From positions 62,001 to 126,000 of the forward strand of contig PPHI01000074.1 in assembly GCA_002901265.1 (NCBI GenBank): a stretch of 64,000 bases of DNA. Reading direction: 5' to 3'. Position numbers and translations under genes: made by a program. This document shows positions 46,502-57,788 of the stretch, one piece after another. This stretch comes from Rhodopirellula baltica (GTDB lineage Bacteria > Planctomycetota > Planctomycetia > Pirellulales > Pirellulaceae). The stretch's first letter is position 1. The number at the start of each line of letters is the position of its first letter. The notes below the pieces were generated by a model. It did no database searches. It was not told the origin of the DNA and saw only the letters and a program-made list of their open reading frames with translations.

Positions 46502-46567
46502 CAAGCGTGCACGCAAGGCGTCGTTTTCCTGCGTCGTCTTTGTTTCGCTTCTCGTGTTTGAATCGCA

Positions 46568-48988
46568 ATGCAGGTACTACCGAATACAACTCGCCGACGC
46601 ATTTGTTCGTGGGCTGTCGCGGGATTCTGTTTCGCTGTGGCCGGGTTTGTTTGCTCGAACACAAGCTTCGCCGATCAACGTGTGATTCTGAAAAGCGGTT
46701 TGGCACTGCAGGGATTTTTGGTTGACGTCCCGGCGATGAACCAAAGTGGTTTCCAAGCAGGTGGTGCCCAATCGTTATCACGCCCAATCTTGTTGGTCGA
46801 TGACGGACTGCGTCGGGTCTATGTTCATCGGCGTGGCATGGTGGCGGGAGAGCCGCAAGACGTGCGAAGCGTTGAGCGGACGATCGAGTTCAAACAACGA
46901 TCACCCGTCAGCGGCGATGAAATACAAGTCGTCGGCGACATCCTCTCGGTTTCAGACTTCAACGAATATGCGCGCCGCTACATCACCATCCGTAGTCACG
47001 ATGGGCCGATCGAGATCGTTCAGGGGATTACGGAACTAAACGCGCGTTATGCAAAGCTTGAGGCGCTGAAGAGCAAGCCGTCTTATAAATGGGACATGCG
47101 CGTCTCGACACGCTCGATTCGTCCTGAGACGTTCCAAAGGATTTTCCGCCAGCGGATTGATCAAAACGATTTGGATGCGCGACTGATGGTGGTTCGGTTC
47201 TTTATGGAGTCCGAACGTTACCGAGCTGCCGAGGACGAATTGACTCGTGCCATTCGTACGTTCCCAGAGCTCGAAGACATGAAGTCTCAACTGAGCACTT
47301 TGGTGGCGTTTCAAGGCGAGCGTTTATTGGACGAAGCCGAACGTCGCGGCAGGGCAGGGCAGCCGGCGTTTGCACGGCAGGTGTATTCAAATTTTCCGAT
47401 GGATGCCGTCGGGCGACAGATGCGAGAACGCGTCAAAATCGCGATCGAAGAGCTTGATGCGAGTGATCAAGGAGTTGCCGATCTGCTGCAGTCACTGCGG
47501 CAAGACCTGTCGCAGATCGCGGACCCAGGCCCCAATGTCGAACGAGTGATCAAAGAAATCGAAACTGGCCTGTCGGCGTCGACCGTTGCTCGATTGAACG
47601 ACTACGCGCGTTTTAAAGGAGCCGTCAACACACCGGTTGAGAACCGAGTGGCGCTCGCTATCGCCGGTTGGCTGATGGGGCCAGGTTCCGGAGAACAAAA
47701 CTTGGTGGTGGCTGGTTCGTTGGTTCAGGTTCGAGACTTAGTAGCCGAGTATTTGGGATCGGCGAATTTGGTCCGGCGGCAAGAGATTCTTGAGGAACTG
47801 AAGGGAATCGAAGGTTCCCAGATCGAATATGTGGCAAAGCTGATCGAGTTTCTCGAGCCGGTGAAGGACTGGCCGGAAGGTGCGGCAGACGGAAAGATCG
47901 CGGGCTACTATCGCATCGGCAAACTGGCGGAAGCAAACGCCGATGGGGATGCCCCAGAGCCGATGCTGACCGAACAACCGGACTACGTTATTCAATTGCC
48001 GCCGGAGTATGACCCACGCCGCGAGTATCCGTGTTTGGTGGTGTTGCCGCCGCCCAACGCGCATCCCGAGTTGGAAATGACTTGGTGGGCTGGCGAGGTT
48101 GACGCGGCAATGGGCTATCGCACCGGTCATGCAATGCGGAACGGATACATCGTTGTGTCGCCGAAGTGGGGCCGCCCGACGCAGCATGCGTACGAGTTCA
48201 CGCCGCGGGAACACGACAACGTGTTGCGTGCGCTACGACACGCAATGCGGCACGCTTCGATAGACGCTGATCGCGTTTTTATTGCCGGACATGGTGAGGG
48301 CGCGACAGCGGCTTGGGACATTGCGCTTTCGCATCCTGATCTTTGGGCCGGCTTGGTGTGTGTGAATGCCGAACCGTCAAAGACGATTGCACATTACTAT
48401 CCCAACGCACGCCATGTCCCGATGTACCTCGTCATGGGAGAGGCCTCTGGCCCAAAGCCGCCGCTGGTTCGCATGGGCGCAGTGCTTGATAATCACATGG
48501 AGGTTCGAAACGATGTGACGGTCGTGATGTATCGCGGTCGGGGGCGAGAGGATTTTTATGAAGAGATCCCCGAGCTGTTCGATTGGTTGAACGTCCCGAC
48601 TCATGTTCGCAAGGAAATTCCCACCGAGCTGGATGCTGTGACGATGCGGAAGGGAGATCAGTTCTTTTGGTGGCTGGAACTTGGGCCGCTGAAACCTGCC
48701 GTCGACATCAATCCAATCCTGTGGGATCAAGAACCGCGGAAACGAAGTGGAAAAATCGATGGCCTCATCGGGGGCGGAAATCAGATCCGTGTGAATGGGC
48801 CGAGTGATTCTTATGTGGTTTGGCTGCGCCCCGACATGGGTGTCGATTTGAGTAAGCAGATCGTTCTCCGCTCGGGCAGTTCACCACAACACATTGATTT
48901 TGACCGTGGGTTAGAAACGATCTTGGAGGACACCCGCCGGAGGGCGGATCGCAAGCGACCGTATTGGATGCGAATTAGCGTCCCTTGA
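46568..48988 (+). CDS. Exported esterase-like protein lacking the catalytic serine
   Basis: 806 residues with a signal peptide (ending near TSFA/DQRV). The N-terminal half is helical, perhaps TPR-like (FMESERYRAAEDELTRAI). From about residue 470 an alpha/beta-hydrolase domain follows (YVIQLPPEYDP, CLVVLPPPNAHPELE). At the nucleophile elbow the motif reads AGHGEGAT; the Ser position is Gly576, so it is probably not an active esterase of the usual type. Planctomycete relatives often have this change. It follows the sigma/anti-sigma gene by about 65 bp. Role unknown. Confidence 0.75.
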   Translation: MQVLPNTTRRRICSWAVAGFCFAVAGFVCSNTSFADQRVILKSGLALQGFLVDVPAMNQSGFQAGGAQSLSRPILLVDDGLRRVYVHRRGMVAGEPQDVRSVERTIEFKQRSPVSGDEIQVVGDILSVSDFNEYARRYITIRSHDGPIEIVQGITELNARYAKLEALKSKPSYKWDMRVSTRSIRPETFQRIFRQRIDQNDLDARLMVVRFFMESERYRAAEDELTRAIRTFPELEDMKSQLSTLVAFQGERLLDEAERRGRAGQPAFARQVYSNFPMDAVGRQMRERVKIAIEELDASDQGVADLLQSLRQDLSQIADPGPNVERVIKEIETGLSASTVARLNDYARFKGAVNTPVENRVALAIAGWLMGPGSGEQNLVVAGSLVQVRDLVAEYLGSANLVRRQEILEELKGIEGSQIEYVAKLIEFLEPVKDWPEGAADGKIAGYYRIGKLAEANADGDAPEPMLTEQPDYVIQLPPEYDPRREYPCLVVLPPPNAHPELEMTWWAGEVDAAMGYRTGHAMRNGYIVVSPKWGRPTQHAYEFTPREHDNVLRALRHAMRHASIDADRVFIAGHGEGATAAWDIALSHPDLWAGLVCVNAEPSKTIAHYYPNARHVPMYLVMGEASGPKPPLVRMGAVLDNHMEVRNDVTVVMYRGRGREDFYEEIPELFDWLNVPTHVRKEIPTELDAVTMRKGDQFFWWLELGPLKPAVDINPILWDQEPRKRSGKIDGLIGGGNQIRVNGPSDSYVVWLRPDMGVDLSKQIVLRSGSSPQHIDFDRGLETILEDTRRRADRKRPYWMRISVP

Positions 48989-49294
48989 GTTTGGCGGGCC
49001 CCCTAGCGGAAGTGACTCGTTCGAATTTTGGCGGCTGGTCGCCGGATTCAAACAAAGAATTCACCCCCTTATTCGTCGCAGTGGCCGCTATTTTTGCGGT
49101 GCGGGGTTTTAGTGGCGGAGGGCCACTATGTCGGGTGTGGCTGCAGTGGTTTTCGTGCAGCCAGAACGCGGTCGGCCGACAATAATACGGCGTTGCTGAT
49201 GCAAACGGGACCTTAATGGCCCGTAAAGCGTCACCGCAAAGAAGTTCAACCGGATCGCCGAACCGCTTATCGGTCAGCGGTCTCTTGAATAAAG
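48989..49294. other. Intergenic region
   Basis: About 306 bp between two plus-strand genes. I see no gene that can be defended; short open frames on both strands lack ribosome sites and family signatures. No clear hairpin or promoter was found. Confidence 0.35.
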
Positions 49295-50119
49295 ATGCTC
49301 GGGGCGGAGGTCTCCGAGCCAATTCTTTCCCCACCGCTCCACACTGGTACGAGTAAGGATCTGTTTCGCCACGTGTCTGTTATTTCTGAGACTCCACCGA
49401 ATGCTTCGCCGGAGTCGTCTGTTGAACCCGATGATCAGTTTCATGTCACGTTGGGACCAGACGATTTTCTGAGGCTAGGGGTGCGCCGCTCGGAAACGAG
49501 GCTCGCGGTGATTCGAAATGCTGCCACCCGGGCGGCAAAGTCGCTTGCGTTAAAGCAGTTGTCGGATCCGAGTGAATTGACCGCACACCAGCTTTCACAA
49601 GTTGCCGTGTCGACGTATCGCTTGCTCGATCCACGCCAGAGACCGGATCGGCAATCGCGCATTCACATCGGTCGAATTCGTCCGGGCGCGATGTATCAGG
49701 CGGGGGCGACGCAGTTCGCTGATCACCGTGCAATGGTGAAGCAGTGGAAGGCACGTTTAGCTGAACCGACCGTGGTACCGCCTGTCGAGTCGGAGAAATC
49801 TGTCGAGTCACAGCAATCGATACGTATTGATACTGCGAAGCCGCCGTCGTTGAGTGCGGATCAGATTCACCAGCAGGGTGATGCCCGCGGGCGGCGTCAG
49901 TGGCGTCTTCGCAAAGGCGTTCAGCATCCTGCGGTGATGATCACCATGATGCTGTTATTGCTTTCGGCGTCTGGCGGTTTGTTGATGTGGGGGCGATCGA
50001 TTCGGTCGTCGCGTTTGCATCCACCTGCCGACGTTTCCGCGGAGATGTCGCAGTCAGAGTCTGCCGGCGATTCGTCGGTCTCTGCGGACTCAGACAGCCT
50101 TGTCGGTGAGCAGCCTTAG
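49295..50119 (+). CDS. Hypothetical membrane protein with J-like N-terminal region
   Basis: 274 residues. The region at about 50-125 (FLRLGVRRSETRLAVIRNAA, then a Ser/Ala-rich helix and TYRLLDPRQRPDR) resembles the short helical domain found at the N-terminus of several planctomycete kinases and large proteins. A single membrane helix lies near residues 215-232 (VMITMMLLLLSASGGLLMW), followed by a Ser-rich acidic tail. No enzyme motif is visible. The start at ATG 49295 is the best available but uncertain. Function unknown. Confidence 0.65.
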   Translation: MLGAEVSEPILSPPLHTGTSKDLFRHVSVISETPPNASPESSVEPDDQFHVTLGPDDFLRLGVRRSETRLAVIRNAATRAAKSLALKQLSDPSELTAHQLSQVAVSTYRLLDPRQRPDRQSRIHIGRIRPGAMYQAGATQFADHRAMVKQWKARLAEPTVVPPVESEKSVESQQSIRIDTAKPPSLSADQIHQQGDARGRRQWRLRKGVQHPAVMITMMLLLLSASGGLLMWGRSIRSSRLHPPADVSAEMSQSESAGDSSVSADSDSLVGEQP

Positions 50120-50380
50120 GTTGCGATCGGTCGCACGTTAGCACCGGTCTGGCCGTGACTTCGTCGTTGCGTTGACTGCTGCCTCTTTTCCGATGGCTGC
50201 GTCTTGCGTCCGTGGTGATCTTGGGGATTTTCAGCCTCCGGATCGGTAGGGCATGTATTCCGCGGCGGTGCTGGTTTGCTGACGGCTACAATTGAACCAG
50301 GAACGCCGGTCGTGACAGCCTGACGCCAAGATCGCTCCTGCGTCCTCTAGGAATGTTCATTTGAATCGAAGGATACTTGC

Positions 50381-51805
50381 ATGAATACGGCGACAGCGGC
50401 TCCCAGCTCGACGACTCTACGTGAACTGCTCGATAGCGGTTGGGAGTCCAAATCGGTCAAACGCGAGATGCGCGATAATTTCATGCGTCAGCTCGCCGCC
50501 GGAGAGGAATTGTTTCCGGGGATCGTTGGCTATGAGGACACCGTGATTCCGGACATCAACTTGGCAATTCTTGCTGGGCACGACATGTTGTTCCTTGGTG
50601 AGAAAGGCCAAGCGAAAAGTCGTATCATGCGAATGTTGACACGGTTTTTGGACGAGTGGGTTCCCTACATCGATCACCCGGATCTTGCGGTTCACGAAGA
50701 TCCGACTGCGCCGGTAACGTCGTTAGGGCGACGGTTGGTTGCTGAGCATGATCCCGAAGACATCAAGATCGCCTGGTGGCATCGGAGTGATCGCTATGCC
50801 GAGCGGCTCTCACCTGGAACTAAATTCGCTGACATCATCGGCGAAATTGATCCGGCAAAGTTGACCGGCGGGGTCAGTATGAGTGCTGAAGAAGCGCTGT
50901 CGTTTGGATTGATTCCTCGTTTGCACCGAGGGATTTTTGCGATGAACGAGCTACCCGAGTTGGATGATCTCGTGCAGGTCGGCTTGTTCAATATTTTGGA
51001 AGAACGCGATGTCCAGATTCGCGGCTATCCGATCCGGTTCGACTTGGACATCGTGATCCTGTTTTCGGCGAACCCATCGACGTACAACCGCAGTGGGAAA
51101 GTGATCCCGCAGTTGAAAGATCGAATTGGAACGATCGTACAAACCCACTATCCGACCGAGCGTGATCAAGGGATCGAGATCTTGCGTCAAGAAGTGGGCG
51201 CAGATTTGGAAGGTGAGTATCCGGTCGAAGTGCCGTACTTTATGTATCAGCTGATTGAGGAGATCACCAACCAAGCTCGACGCAGCAAGTTTATCGATCA
51301 TGCGTCGGGCGTTTCTGCGCGATTCTCCCTTGCCAACTTCCGTACGATGGTCGCTTCGGCTCGCCAACGTGGCATCTTGCATAATGAAAGGCCGGCGGTA
51401 CCACGGATCTCTGATCTTGGGCATCTTTATGCCAGTTCGTTGGGCAAGCTGGAACTCGATCTGATGGGAACACATCAGATGAGCGAAAAACAAGTGCTCG
51501 ATGCGGTGGTTGCGAAAGCGATTGAGACGGTTTTTGGTGAGTATGTCCAAGAGCATGGGCTGGCCGAAATCGCAGAAATCTTCCGCAGTGGCGTGCGAAT
51601 CGAAGTCAGTGATCTGTTGCCAAGTTCCGAGTACGCGGAGCGTTTGAAGAGTGTTCCGCCGGCATGGAAAATGGCGTTTGAGGTCAATGCCGCCAATAGC
51701 GACGCGGTGCGGGCGAGCTGTGTCGAATTTGTGCTCGCCGGGCTCTACAGCATGGATCGAATCAGTCGCGCACAACGTCAGGGCAAGATTGAATACGAGA
51801 CTTGA
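50381..51805 (+). CDS. AAA ATPase related to magnesium chelatase subunit I
   Basis: 474 residues of the Mg-chelatase-like AAA group. The Walker A loop is variant, GEKGQAKSR (Ala where a Gly is usual). The Walker B region reads FAMNELPEL, with Asn at the usual Asp. [18 protein letters not shown] (the sensor-1 region) follows. It is paired with a VWA protein just downstream, as in MoxR/VWA and ChlI/ChlD pairs, so it probably remodels or inserts a metal into a partner. It lacks the downstream Mg-chelatase catalytic subunit H. The upstream 261 bp hold no gene. Confidence 0.87.
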   Translation: MNTATAAPSSTTLRELLDSGWESKSVKREMRDNFMRQLAAGEELFPGIVGYEDTVIPDINLAILAGHDMLFLGEKGQAKSRIMRMLTRFLDEWVPYIDHPDLAVHEDPTAPVTSLGRRLVAEHDPEDIKIAWWHRSDRYAERLSPGTKFADIIGEIDPAKLTGGVSMSAEEALSFGLIPRLHRGIFAMNELPELDDLVQVGLFNILEERDVQIRGYPIRFDLDIVILFSANPSTYNRSGKVIPQLKDRIGTIVQTHYPTERDQGIEILRQEVGADLEGEYPVEVPYFMYQLIEEITNQARRSKFIDHASGVSARFSLANFRTMVASARQRGILHNERPAVPRISDLGHLYASSLGKLELDLMGTHQMSEKQVLDAVVAKAIETVFGEYVQEHGLAEIAEIFRSGVRIEVSDLLPSSEYAERLKSVPPAWKMAFEVNAANSDAVRASCVEFVLAGLYSMDRISRAQRQGKIEYET

Positions 51806-51873
51806 TATCACTTCGTATTGGTTGCCGTCTGTCTTTTGCCTGTTAGTTACACCTTGTATTGGATCGCAAGTCG

Positions 51874-53571
51874 ATGCGTAAACAAGTCGGCGGAATCATC
51901 CACGCCTATCAGAAATACGACCCGGCGACGTTTCCGCCCCCAACGCAGGAATCACCTGATCTGATAACGCCGGCATTTGAGCAGGCGTTGATGTATGGCG
52001 ATTTTCGCGAGTTGAGCGAAGAAGAACTCGCTCGTGCGGTTCGTTTGGATCCGAGTCAAATTAAAGGGCTTGGGCCGAGCATCGAAATGCTGCGGCAGAT
52101 GCTGGAAGATCGTAAGCGAAAGATTCTGGAAACTTACGAATCGTTGACCGTGCAGAAAAAAGCACGGAAGGCGTTTCACCGCGCGGCAAAGCAAGTTAAT
52201 CCACCGAAAGACTTGGCAAAGACGTTTCGTGAAGCGGTGATACGCGAACAACCGTATTTGTTGGAAGCACTTTGGTACCGCGCCGAAAACCGTGGCGACA
52301 GTCTTTCCACGGACCTGTTAAAAGTCGCTTCTGCGATGGCAGACAAGCACAACATCGAAGAGCTCCACAGCGAATATGAATTCATCGGTCATGAATCGAT
52401 GAGTGTTCCGAAAGCTCTCGAAATCAAGCAGGAACTTGAGCAGATCGATGAGTTGCTCAAGCAGCTTGAGGAAGCGTCCAAGACCGCCCAAATCGGATTG
52501 ATTGACATGGAAATGCTCAACCAATTCGTGCCCACCGAAGACATGCAACAGTTGGAGGAGATGCGGCGACAGGTCGAAAACATCATTCGTGAGCAAGCAG
52601 AACGCCAAGGCCTGGAACGCGATTCGTCGGGACAGTTTCGCCTTACCCCGAAAGCATACAAGGTCTTTCAAGGCCGATTGCTAGAGCGGATTTTTAGCGA
52701 ACTTGCGCCGTCTCGATCGGGACGTCACCAAGGTGATGTGGTTGGTGAGGGAGCGGTCGAATTGCAGCAGACGAAGCCGTACGAGTTTGGTGACTCAATC
52801 GCCAACATGGACATTCCTCAGACTGTGATCAACAGTCTGCTGCGGCAAGGTGACAAGCGACCGCTGCGATTGCACGGCGACGATATCGAAATCCACAAGA
52901 CGCGGAATCATCCGAAGTGTGCGACTTGTGTCGTCATGGATATGAGCGGTTCGATGCGCTACGACGGACAGTACATGAACGTCAAACGCATGGCGCTTGC
53001 TCTGCAAGGCTTGATTCAAACCGAGTATCCCGGCGACTTTTTGCGATTCATCGAGATGTACACATTTGCCAAAATGCGATCTCCCGGTGAAGTCATCAAG
53101 CTGATGCCCAAGCCTGTAACGATTCATGATCCTTGGGTGCGTCTAAAAGTCGACATGAGCGACGAGCACATCAGCGAAACACAGATCCACCAGCACTTCA
53201 CCAACATCCAGCGTTCGCTTCAGTTGGCACGCCAGAACTTGGCCGCGACGGACACGCCCAATCGTCAGATCGTTTTGATCACCGATGGGTTGCCTACGGC
53301 GCACAACGAGGGCGAGTGGCTGTACATGCTCTATCCGCCTGATCCACAAACCGAACAGGCGACCATGCGGGAAGCGATGCTTTGCCAAAAAGAAGGGATC
53401 ACGATCAACATCTTTCTTGTGCCGAGTTGGTCGCAAAGCGAGGAAGACATTCGCTTTGCCAACCGTCTGGCCAAGACAACTCAAGGGCGAGTCTTTTTCA
53501 CCAGCGGAAATAACTTGGATCGCTTTGTCCTTTGGGACTACGTCCAGAACCGCCGCGAGATCATTTCCTAG
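51874..53571 (+). CDS. VWA domain protein, partner of the AAA ATPase
   Basis: 565 residues from the ATG at 51874 (an in-frame TTG at 51859 is less likely). The N-terminal 300 residues are helical with long charged stretches. The C-terminal VWA domain has a MIDAS DMSGS (Asp356, Ser358, Ser360) and a conserved later Asp in VLITDGLPT, so it should bind Mg and peptide partners. It is the expected D-type partner of the preceding AAA protein, about 70 bp upstream. The physiological target is unknown. Confidence 0.87.
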   Translation: MRKQVGGIIHAYQKYDPATFPPPTQESPDLITPAFEQALMYGDFRELSEEELARAVRLDPSQIKGLGPSIEMLRQMLEDRKRKILETYESLTVQKKARKAFHRAAKQVNPPKDLAKTFREAVIREQPYLLEALWYRAENRGDSLSTDLLKVASAMADKHNIEELHSEYEFIGHESMSVPKALEIKQELEQIDELLKQLEEASKTAQIGLIDMEMLNQFVPTEDMQQLEEMRRQVENIIREQAERQGLERDSSGQFRLTPKAYKVFQGRLLERIFSELAPSRSGRHQGDVVGEGAVELQQTKPYEFGDSIANMDIPQTVINSLLRQGDKRPLRLHGDDIEIHKTRNHPKCATCVVMDMSGSMRYDGQYMNVKRMALALQGLIQTEYPGDFLRFIEMYTFAKMRSPGEVIKLMPKPVTIHDPWVRLKVDMSDEHISETQIHQHFTNIQRSLQLARQNLAATDTPNRQIVLITDGLPTAHNEGEWLYMLYPPDPQTEQATMREAMLCQKEGITINIFLVPSWSQSEEDIRFANRLAKTTQGRVFFTSGNNLDRFVLWDYVQNRREIIS

Positions 53572-53645
53572 GGAACTCCTGCGACTCGCTGCGACAGCAT
53601 CATTGCGTGCTAGACTTTGCCGAAGGGGTAGCTTCATTCCTAACG

Positions 53646-54902
53646 ATGTGGTCCAAGATGATGTGCCTGCCACGCCTGATCACTCGGTTGTTGATGACGG
53701 CGCTCTTTGTGACAGCCCACTTGATGGTCGTGCCCGATTCCCTGTCGGCTGTTTTTGCCAATGACTCGGTAATCAATGCAGACCAGAAGGAGCAGGATCC
53801 CGAATCGCCGATGATCTTGGCGCACTACATGCCCTGGTTCGTTGCCAAACCCAGCAGCGATCACTGGGGATGGCACTGGACGATGAATCACTTCGATCCT
53901 GATCAGGAATCCGATGGAAAGCGACAGATCGCGTCTGCGTATTATCCAATCGTCGGACCGTATGATTCGAGTGACCCCGATGTTCTCGAGTTTCATCTAT
54001 TGTTGATGAAACTTGCCGGGATCGATGGTGTGATCGTCGATTGGTATGGGTTAACGGACTACCGTGACTACGCGATTTTGCATCGCAATACGACACGTTT
54101 ACTTCAGCAATGCGAACGACTCCGAATGAAGTTCGTCATTTGTTATGAAGATCAAACGATCCCTGCTTTGGTCGCTGCGGATCGTCTCGCAGCTACCGAT
54201 CGCATCTCGCACGCTGTCAACGAACTCAATTGGCTTGGTAAGTATTGGTTCAAATCGGGGAGTTATCTCAAGCTGGATGGCAAACCGGTTTTGCTGTCGT
54301 TCGGACATGCCGGCCTTACCAATGAGGAATGGGGAAAATGCCTAGCGGCCCTCGATTCGCCCGTTTCCTATTTCAGTCAAGACTTTCGTCGGTCCGGAGC
54401 GATTGGTGGCTTTGGTTGGCCCGCACCCAAAATTGGCATGCAACAAGTCGACCAATTTTTGGCGGACGCAAAACATTGGACGCGAGCGATTCCGGTGGCG
54501 TTTCCAAGGTTCCATGACGTCTATCGGGTCGCCGGTGTTCAGGAAGGCTATCCTCGATTGCCCGATGCTAGCGGTCAGACGCTTCAATCGACGTTGAACA
54601 AAGCGATCGATTCCAACGCAGTGGTCGTTCAAATCGCAACTTGGAATGACTGGGGCGAAGGCACGCAGATAGAACCGAGCGTCGAACTTGGATACCGCGA
54701 TCTGGAAATTGTCCAGCGATTGCTTCGGCAACGTCAGTTCACAACACACCAACCCCAAGATTTGTCGTTTCCGTTTCTTCTTTATCAAGCCAGACGCAGC
54801 GAAGGACGTCACGAAACTGCAGAGCGCGCTTTCAAGCTTTTTTCCCAAGGTGAACTCGGGGCGGCATTGTCGGTGCTTGGGGCAACGGTCGACCGAGAGT
54901 GA
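53646..54902 (+). CDS. GH99-like (or GH71-like) exported glycoside hydrolase
   Basis: 418 residues from the ATG at 53646, with a signal peptide ([20 protein letters not shown] to about SAVFA/ND). The frame extends upstream, but those residues do not fit a signal. The domain has [40 protein letters not shown] and [13 protein letters not shown], which match the endo-mannosidase/alpha-glucanase group (GH99/GH71). It cleaves an unknown surface or dissolved polysaccharide, probably periplasmic. Identity to a defined family needs alignment. The VWA gene ends 75 bp upstream. Confidence 0.85.
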   Translation: MWSKMMCLPRLITRLLMTALFVTAHLMVVPDSLSAVFANDSVINADQKEQDPESPMILAHYMPWFVAKPSSDHWGWHWTMNHFDPDQESDGKRQIASAYYPIVGPYDSSDPDVLEFHLLLMKLAGIDGVIVDWYGLTDYRDYAILHRNTTRLLQQCERLRMKFVICYEDQTIPALVAADRLAATDRISHAVNELNWLGKYWFKSGSYLKLDGKPVLLSFGHAGLTNEEWGKCLAALDSPVSYFSQDFRRSGAIGGFGWPAPKIGMQQVDQFLADAKHWTRAIPVAFPRFHDVYRVAGVQEGYPRLPDASGQTLQSTLNKAIDSNAVVVQIATWNDWGEGTQIEPSVELGYRDLEIVQRLLRQRQFTTHQPQDLSFPFLLYQARRSEGRHETAERAFKLFSQGELGAALSVLGATVDRE

Positions 54903-55044
54903 TCGTTCCGGTTGACCAACTCGCCAGCACTACTGGCGAAGCGAACGAAATCGTGGACTCAACTGCGCTTGCTATGGTCTGGCCATTGCTGTATCAGAAT
55001 GATTCCCAAAACTTTAGCTCCATTTTGAAAATAACGAGGCAAGG

Positions 55045-56726
55045 ATGCGCTCGTCACTGACCAGCCGCCAACGATCAGTCTTGACCAAAGGCAACGCGGC
55101 CAAGTTGCTTGCTTTGCTAGCTATCGCGGCACCCGGCTGTCGATCGACTCGCCCCAGCAGTTCGCTGGTTCAGGTGACTGAAGATTCGTCAGCGCCGGTG
55201 GCATCGATCGAGGCGCCCCAGCAGCGTTTGGCGACGACCAAACGGATGCCACCGCAGTCGAGTGAAAACAACTCGATGCTTGCCCGTGCGCGGGCGATGG
55301 TGATGGGCGGCTCGAATGAGCCTGCATCCGCGCAGGTTTCTAGCAATTCCGCAGCCACGTCGGCACAACTGGCAAGTTCAGCGGCTGGGAAATTGGCTCA
55401 GCAAGCCGGCGCAAAACCATCGTCGACTGCGACGGCAACGCAGGTTCAGAACAAACCAAAAATCGAGACCGCGAGCGATCCTGTCGCCCAGCAACCGGCC
55501 CCCGGCGATGTTCGTCCCGTTTCGGCGAGCGACGAAGACATCAAGGTTAGCGATGGCGGGTTGGTTTCGGCCTCTCTGTCGGATTTGACGATCACAGACG
55601 GGGATTCGAAAGGGACGGTTGAAGCGGCGCAGCCACCGGTTGTGACCCAGCAAGTCGCATCAGAAAGTTCGCCTTCGCCAGAGGCCCCCAAGGTATCACG
55701 GCGACCGATCAGCCAGACAAGTCAGCCGTTGGCGCTTGCCGCGGCCCTCGAGAATTCATTGAACTCGTTGCCAGAATTGCCAACGACGCCGGCGGACTAT
55801 CAAGGCCCAGGGCCGCAGCGAATTGGAACGGGAAAACCACCGATCGACGATTCGAATTCGGACGATTCAGAAACAGCATATGCGTATGTGACCGATGACG
55901 CATCGGGTACCGATGCAGCGACACAGCCAGTCCAAACTGTCTCGCACAGTTCCAATGGAATGGCACCGGTTACGTTGATGTCTCAGGCAGATGAAAAAGT
56001 CGCGGTCGAAAACCGCACGGACGGTCCGCTTGGCGAAGAAGAGTTGTATTCGATGCTTTTGCAGCGAATCGTCGAACCGAAAGAAAATGAAACGCCGCGT
56101 GACTTGGCTCGTCGTCAGATTATCGCACGGTATTTGATGGTGCTTGCCGGTGATCCAGAAACGGCTGTCGAGTCGATGGACGGTTTTTCGGAGAGCGAGC
56201 GGGAATTTTTGAAGAACCAATTGATCGGCCTGTGGACGATCATCGACCCCGACGGGCATCCGTCCGCCGGTCGCCGCGTCACCGAAGCGCTACCGCACTT
56301 CCGAAAAGCGACGTCCTATCTGTCGGAAGCAACGGATTCGTTGGAGCTTCGTCAGTTGGAGTTCTGCACCGAGATCGAATCCTACGGTCAGGTGAAGCCG
56401 TTCGAAAACAAACGTTTCGCGCCTGGCCAGCAAGTCATCTTGTACTGCGAAGTCGAGAATTTCGTCGCGACAGAAAAGGATGGGTTGTTCCGAACCCAAC
56501 TGGAAGGCAGCTACGAAATCTACGCGCGTCCGGCAACAAGGTGGTCAGCCAGATTTTGCCGGCCGACCAGCAACGTTCTAGCAATCGCTTGCGTGATTAC
56601 TTTGTCGCCTATCAAATGAATTTGCCGGATCAACTGCGTCAGGGAACCTATCGGTTAGAGCTGACGTTGGAGGACGCGATTGGCCAAAAGTACGGCCAGG
56701 CGAATATTCCCTTCGAAATCCGGTAG
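55045..56726 (+). CDS. Exported lipoprotein, broken by a one-base frameshift
   Basis: The reading frame from 55045 runs to a stop at 56619. At about 56524-56528 the frame shifts, and the following frame carries ASGNKVVSQILPADQQRS to 56726. One added base joins them into a protein of 560 residues. The N-terminus has a lipoprotein-like signal (LLALLAIAAPGC). The body is Ser/Pro/Thr-rich with low complexity, then a globular part after about residue 300 (EELYSMLLQRIVEPKENE onward). The C-terminal part, with SYEIYDASG-like and YRLELTLEDAIGQKYG, looks like a beta sandwich. Function unknown. Confidence 0.75.
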
Positions 56727-56824
56727 TCAGACTGCTCGGTCAGCCGAGTCCATTTTTGGGCGACGGGCGACTATTTTCGAAAAAGTTAGACAAATGGGTC
56801 CGGACGGCGCATCATAGACGCGTT

Positions 56825-57442
56825 ATGGCCCATTCAATTCACTTCAATTGTCAGATTCATCAAGCGGCTCGCGAAGTCGCCCAAGCGAAAGTGGCGTCCA
56901 CGCGGACGTACGCTTTGTCGCGTTTTTATGATCTGACAGCGGAGCGTCTCGTGCGTTTCGCGGCAACGATTACCCGCCGTCAGCATGATGCGGAAGACGC
57001 AGTGGCGACTGTCATGTTGAAAGTCGCTTCACGGCCCGAACTGCTGATGCGTGCTGATCAGCCCTGGCACTATTTGTTGCGGATGGTCCGTAACGAGTCG
57101 TTGGTGGTTGTCCGTGGGAGGTCACGAATCTCTTCAATTGGCGCGATGGCTGAGCGTCTGATGGGGCGAAGCGTTGACGTGGTCGAAAAAGACGACGAGC
57201 GTCAAGTGATATGGCAAGCACTTGAATCGTTGCCCGACGATCAACGCGAAGTCATCGTTTTGAAGGTCTGGGAGCAGCTCACGTTTGCCGAAATTGGTGA
57301 AGTGCTGGAACTCTCCCCATCGACTGCTGCGAGTCGCTATCGCTACGGATTAGAAAAGCTAACGCAAAAGCTGGAACGTTCCCTCGGTGTTCACTACGCC
57401 AGCAGCGTTGTTGAGTCTGGACGAAGTGAGGCGGTGTCATGA
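56825..57442 (+). CDS. ECF RNA polymerase sigma factor
   Basis: 205 residues from the ATG at 56825 (an upstream in-frame start gives residues unlike a sigma factor). Region 2 shows LTAERLVRFAATITRRQHDA and AEDAVATVMLKV. Region 4 shows LPDDQREVIVLKVWEQLTFA and GEVLELSPSTAASRYRYGLE. It directs RNA polymerase to a small set of promoters, probably for envelope stress. The next gene overlaps it by 4 bp (ATGA), the usual layout for an anti-sigma partner. Confidence 0.9.
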   Translation: MAHSIHFNCQIHQAAREVAQAKVASTRTYALSRFYDLTAERLVRFAATITRRQHDAEDAVATVMLKVASRPELLMRADQPWHYLLRMVRNESLVVVRGRSRISSIGAMAERLMGRSVDVVEKDDERQVIWQALESLPDDQREVIVLKVWEQLTFAEIGEVLELSPSTAASRYRYGLEKLTQKLERSLGVHYASSVVESGRSEAVS

Positions 57443-57786
57443 AAGACATCAATCAGCGCCGAATTGAATCTCACTTGGCATCGCTGGGACGATGTATTGG
57501 TCCCTCCGAGTCGCATCGCGATCGGGTACTGGAACAGGTTTCACGCAACCTTCAGCGATCCAATACCCAACGACGGACCACGCACATCGCCGTGGCCTTG
57601 GGCCTAGCCTTGTTGTTGCTGTCTCCGTTAATCGCGAGCGTCACGCGGCGTGTTCGTCCGCATCAGGCTGCGACCGCTCGACAAGCCCAGGCAGATGCCA
57701 TTCGGTTATCCGAGACCCACCAAATGTCGTTCGACTGGGCGTTGGTGGATGTGTTTTTGCAGTACCGTGAACGGCTGCGGCCTTAG
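57439..57786 (+). CDS. Small membrane protein, putative anti-sigma partner
   Basis: 115 residues overlapping the ECF sigma stop by 4 bp. A single membrane helix lies at about residues 49-67 (IAVALGLALLLLSPLIASV). The N-terminal domain (about 48 residues) is cytoplasmic and lacks the usual zinc H-x3-C-x2-C motif. The C-terminal tail is helical. By position it is the likely anti-sigma factor of the upstream sigma factor. That is inference; it could also be a small membrane sensor. Confidence 0.6.
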   Translation: MKDINQRRIESHLASLGRCIGPSESHRDRVLEQVSRNLQRSNTQRRTTHIAVALGLALLLLSPLIASVTRRVRPHQAATARQAQADAIRLSETHQMSFDWALVDVFLQYRERLRP

Positions 57787-57788
57787 TT

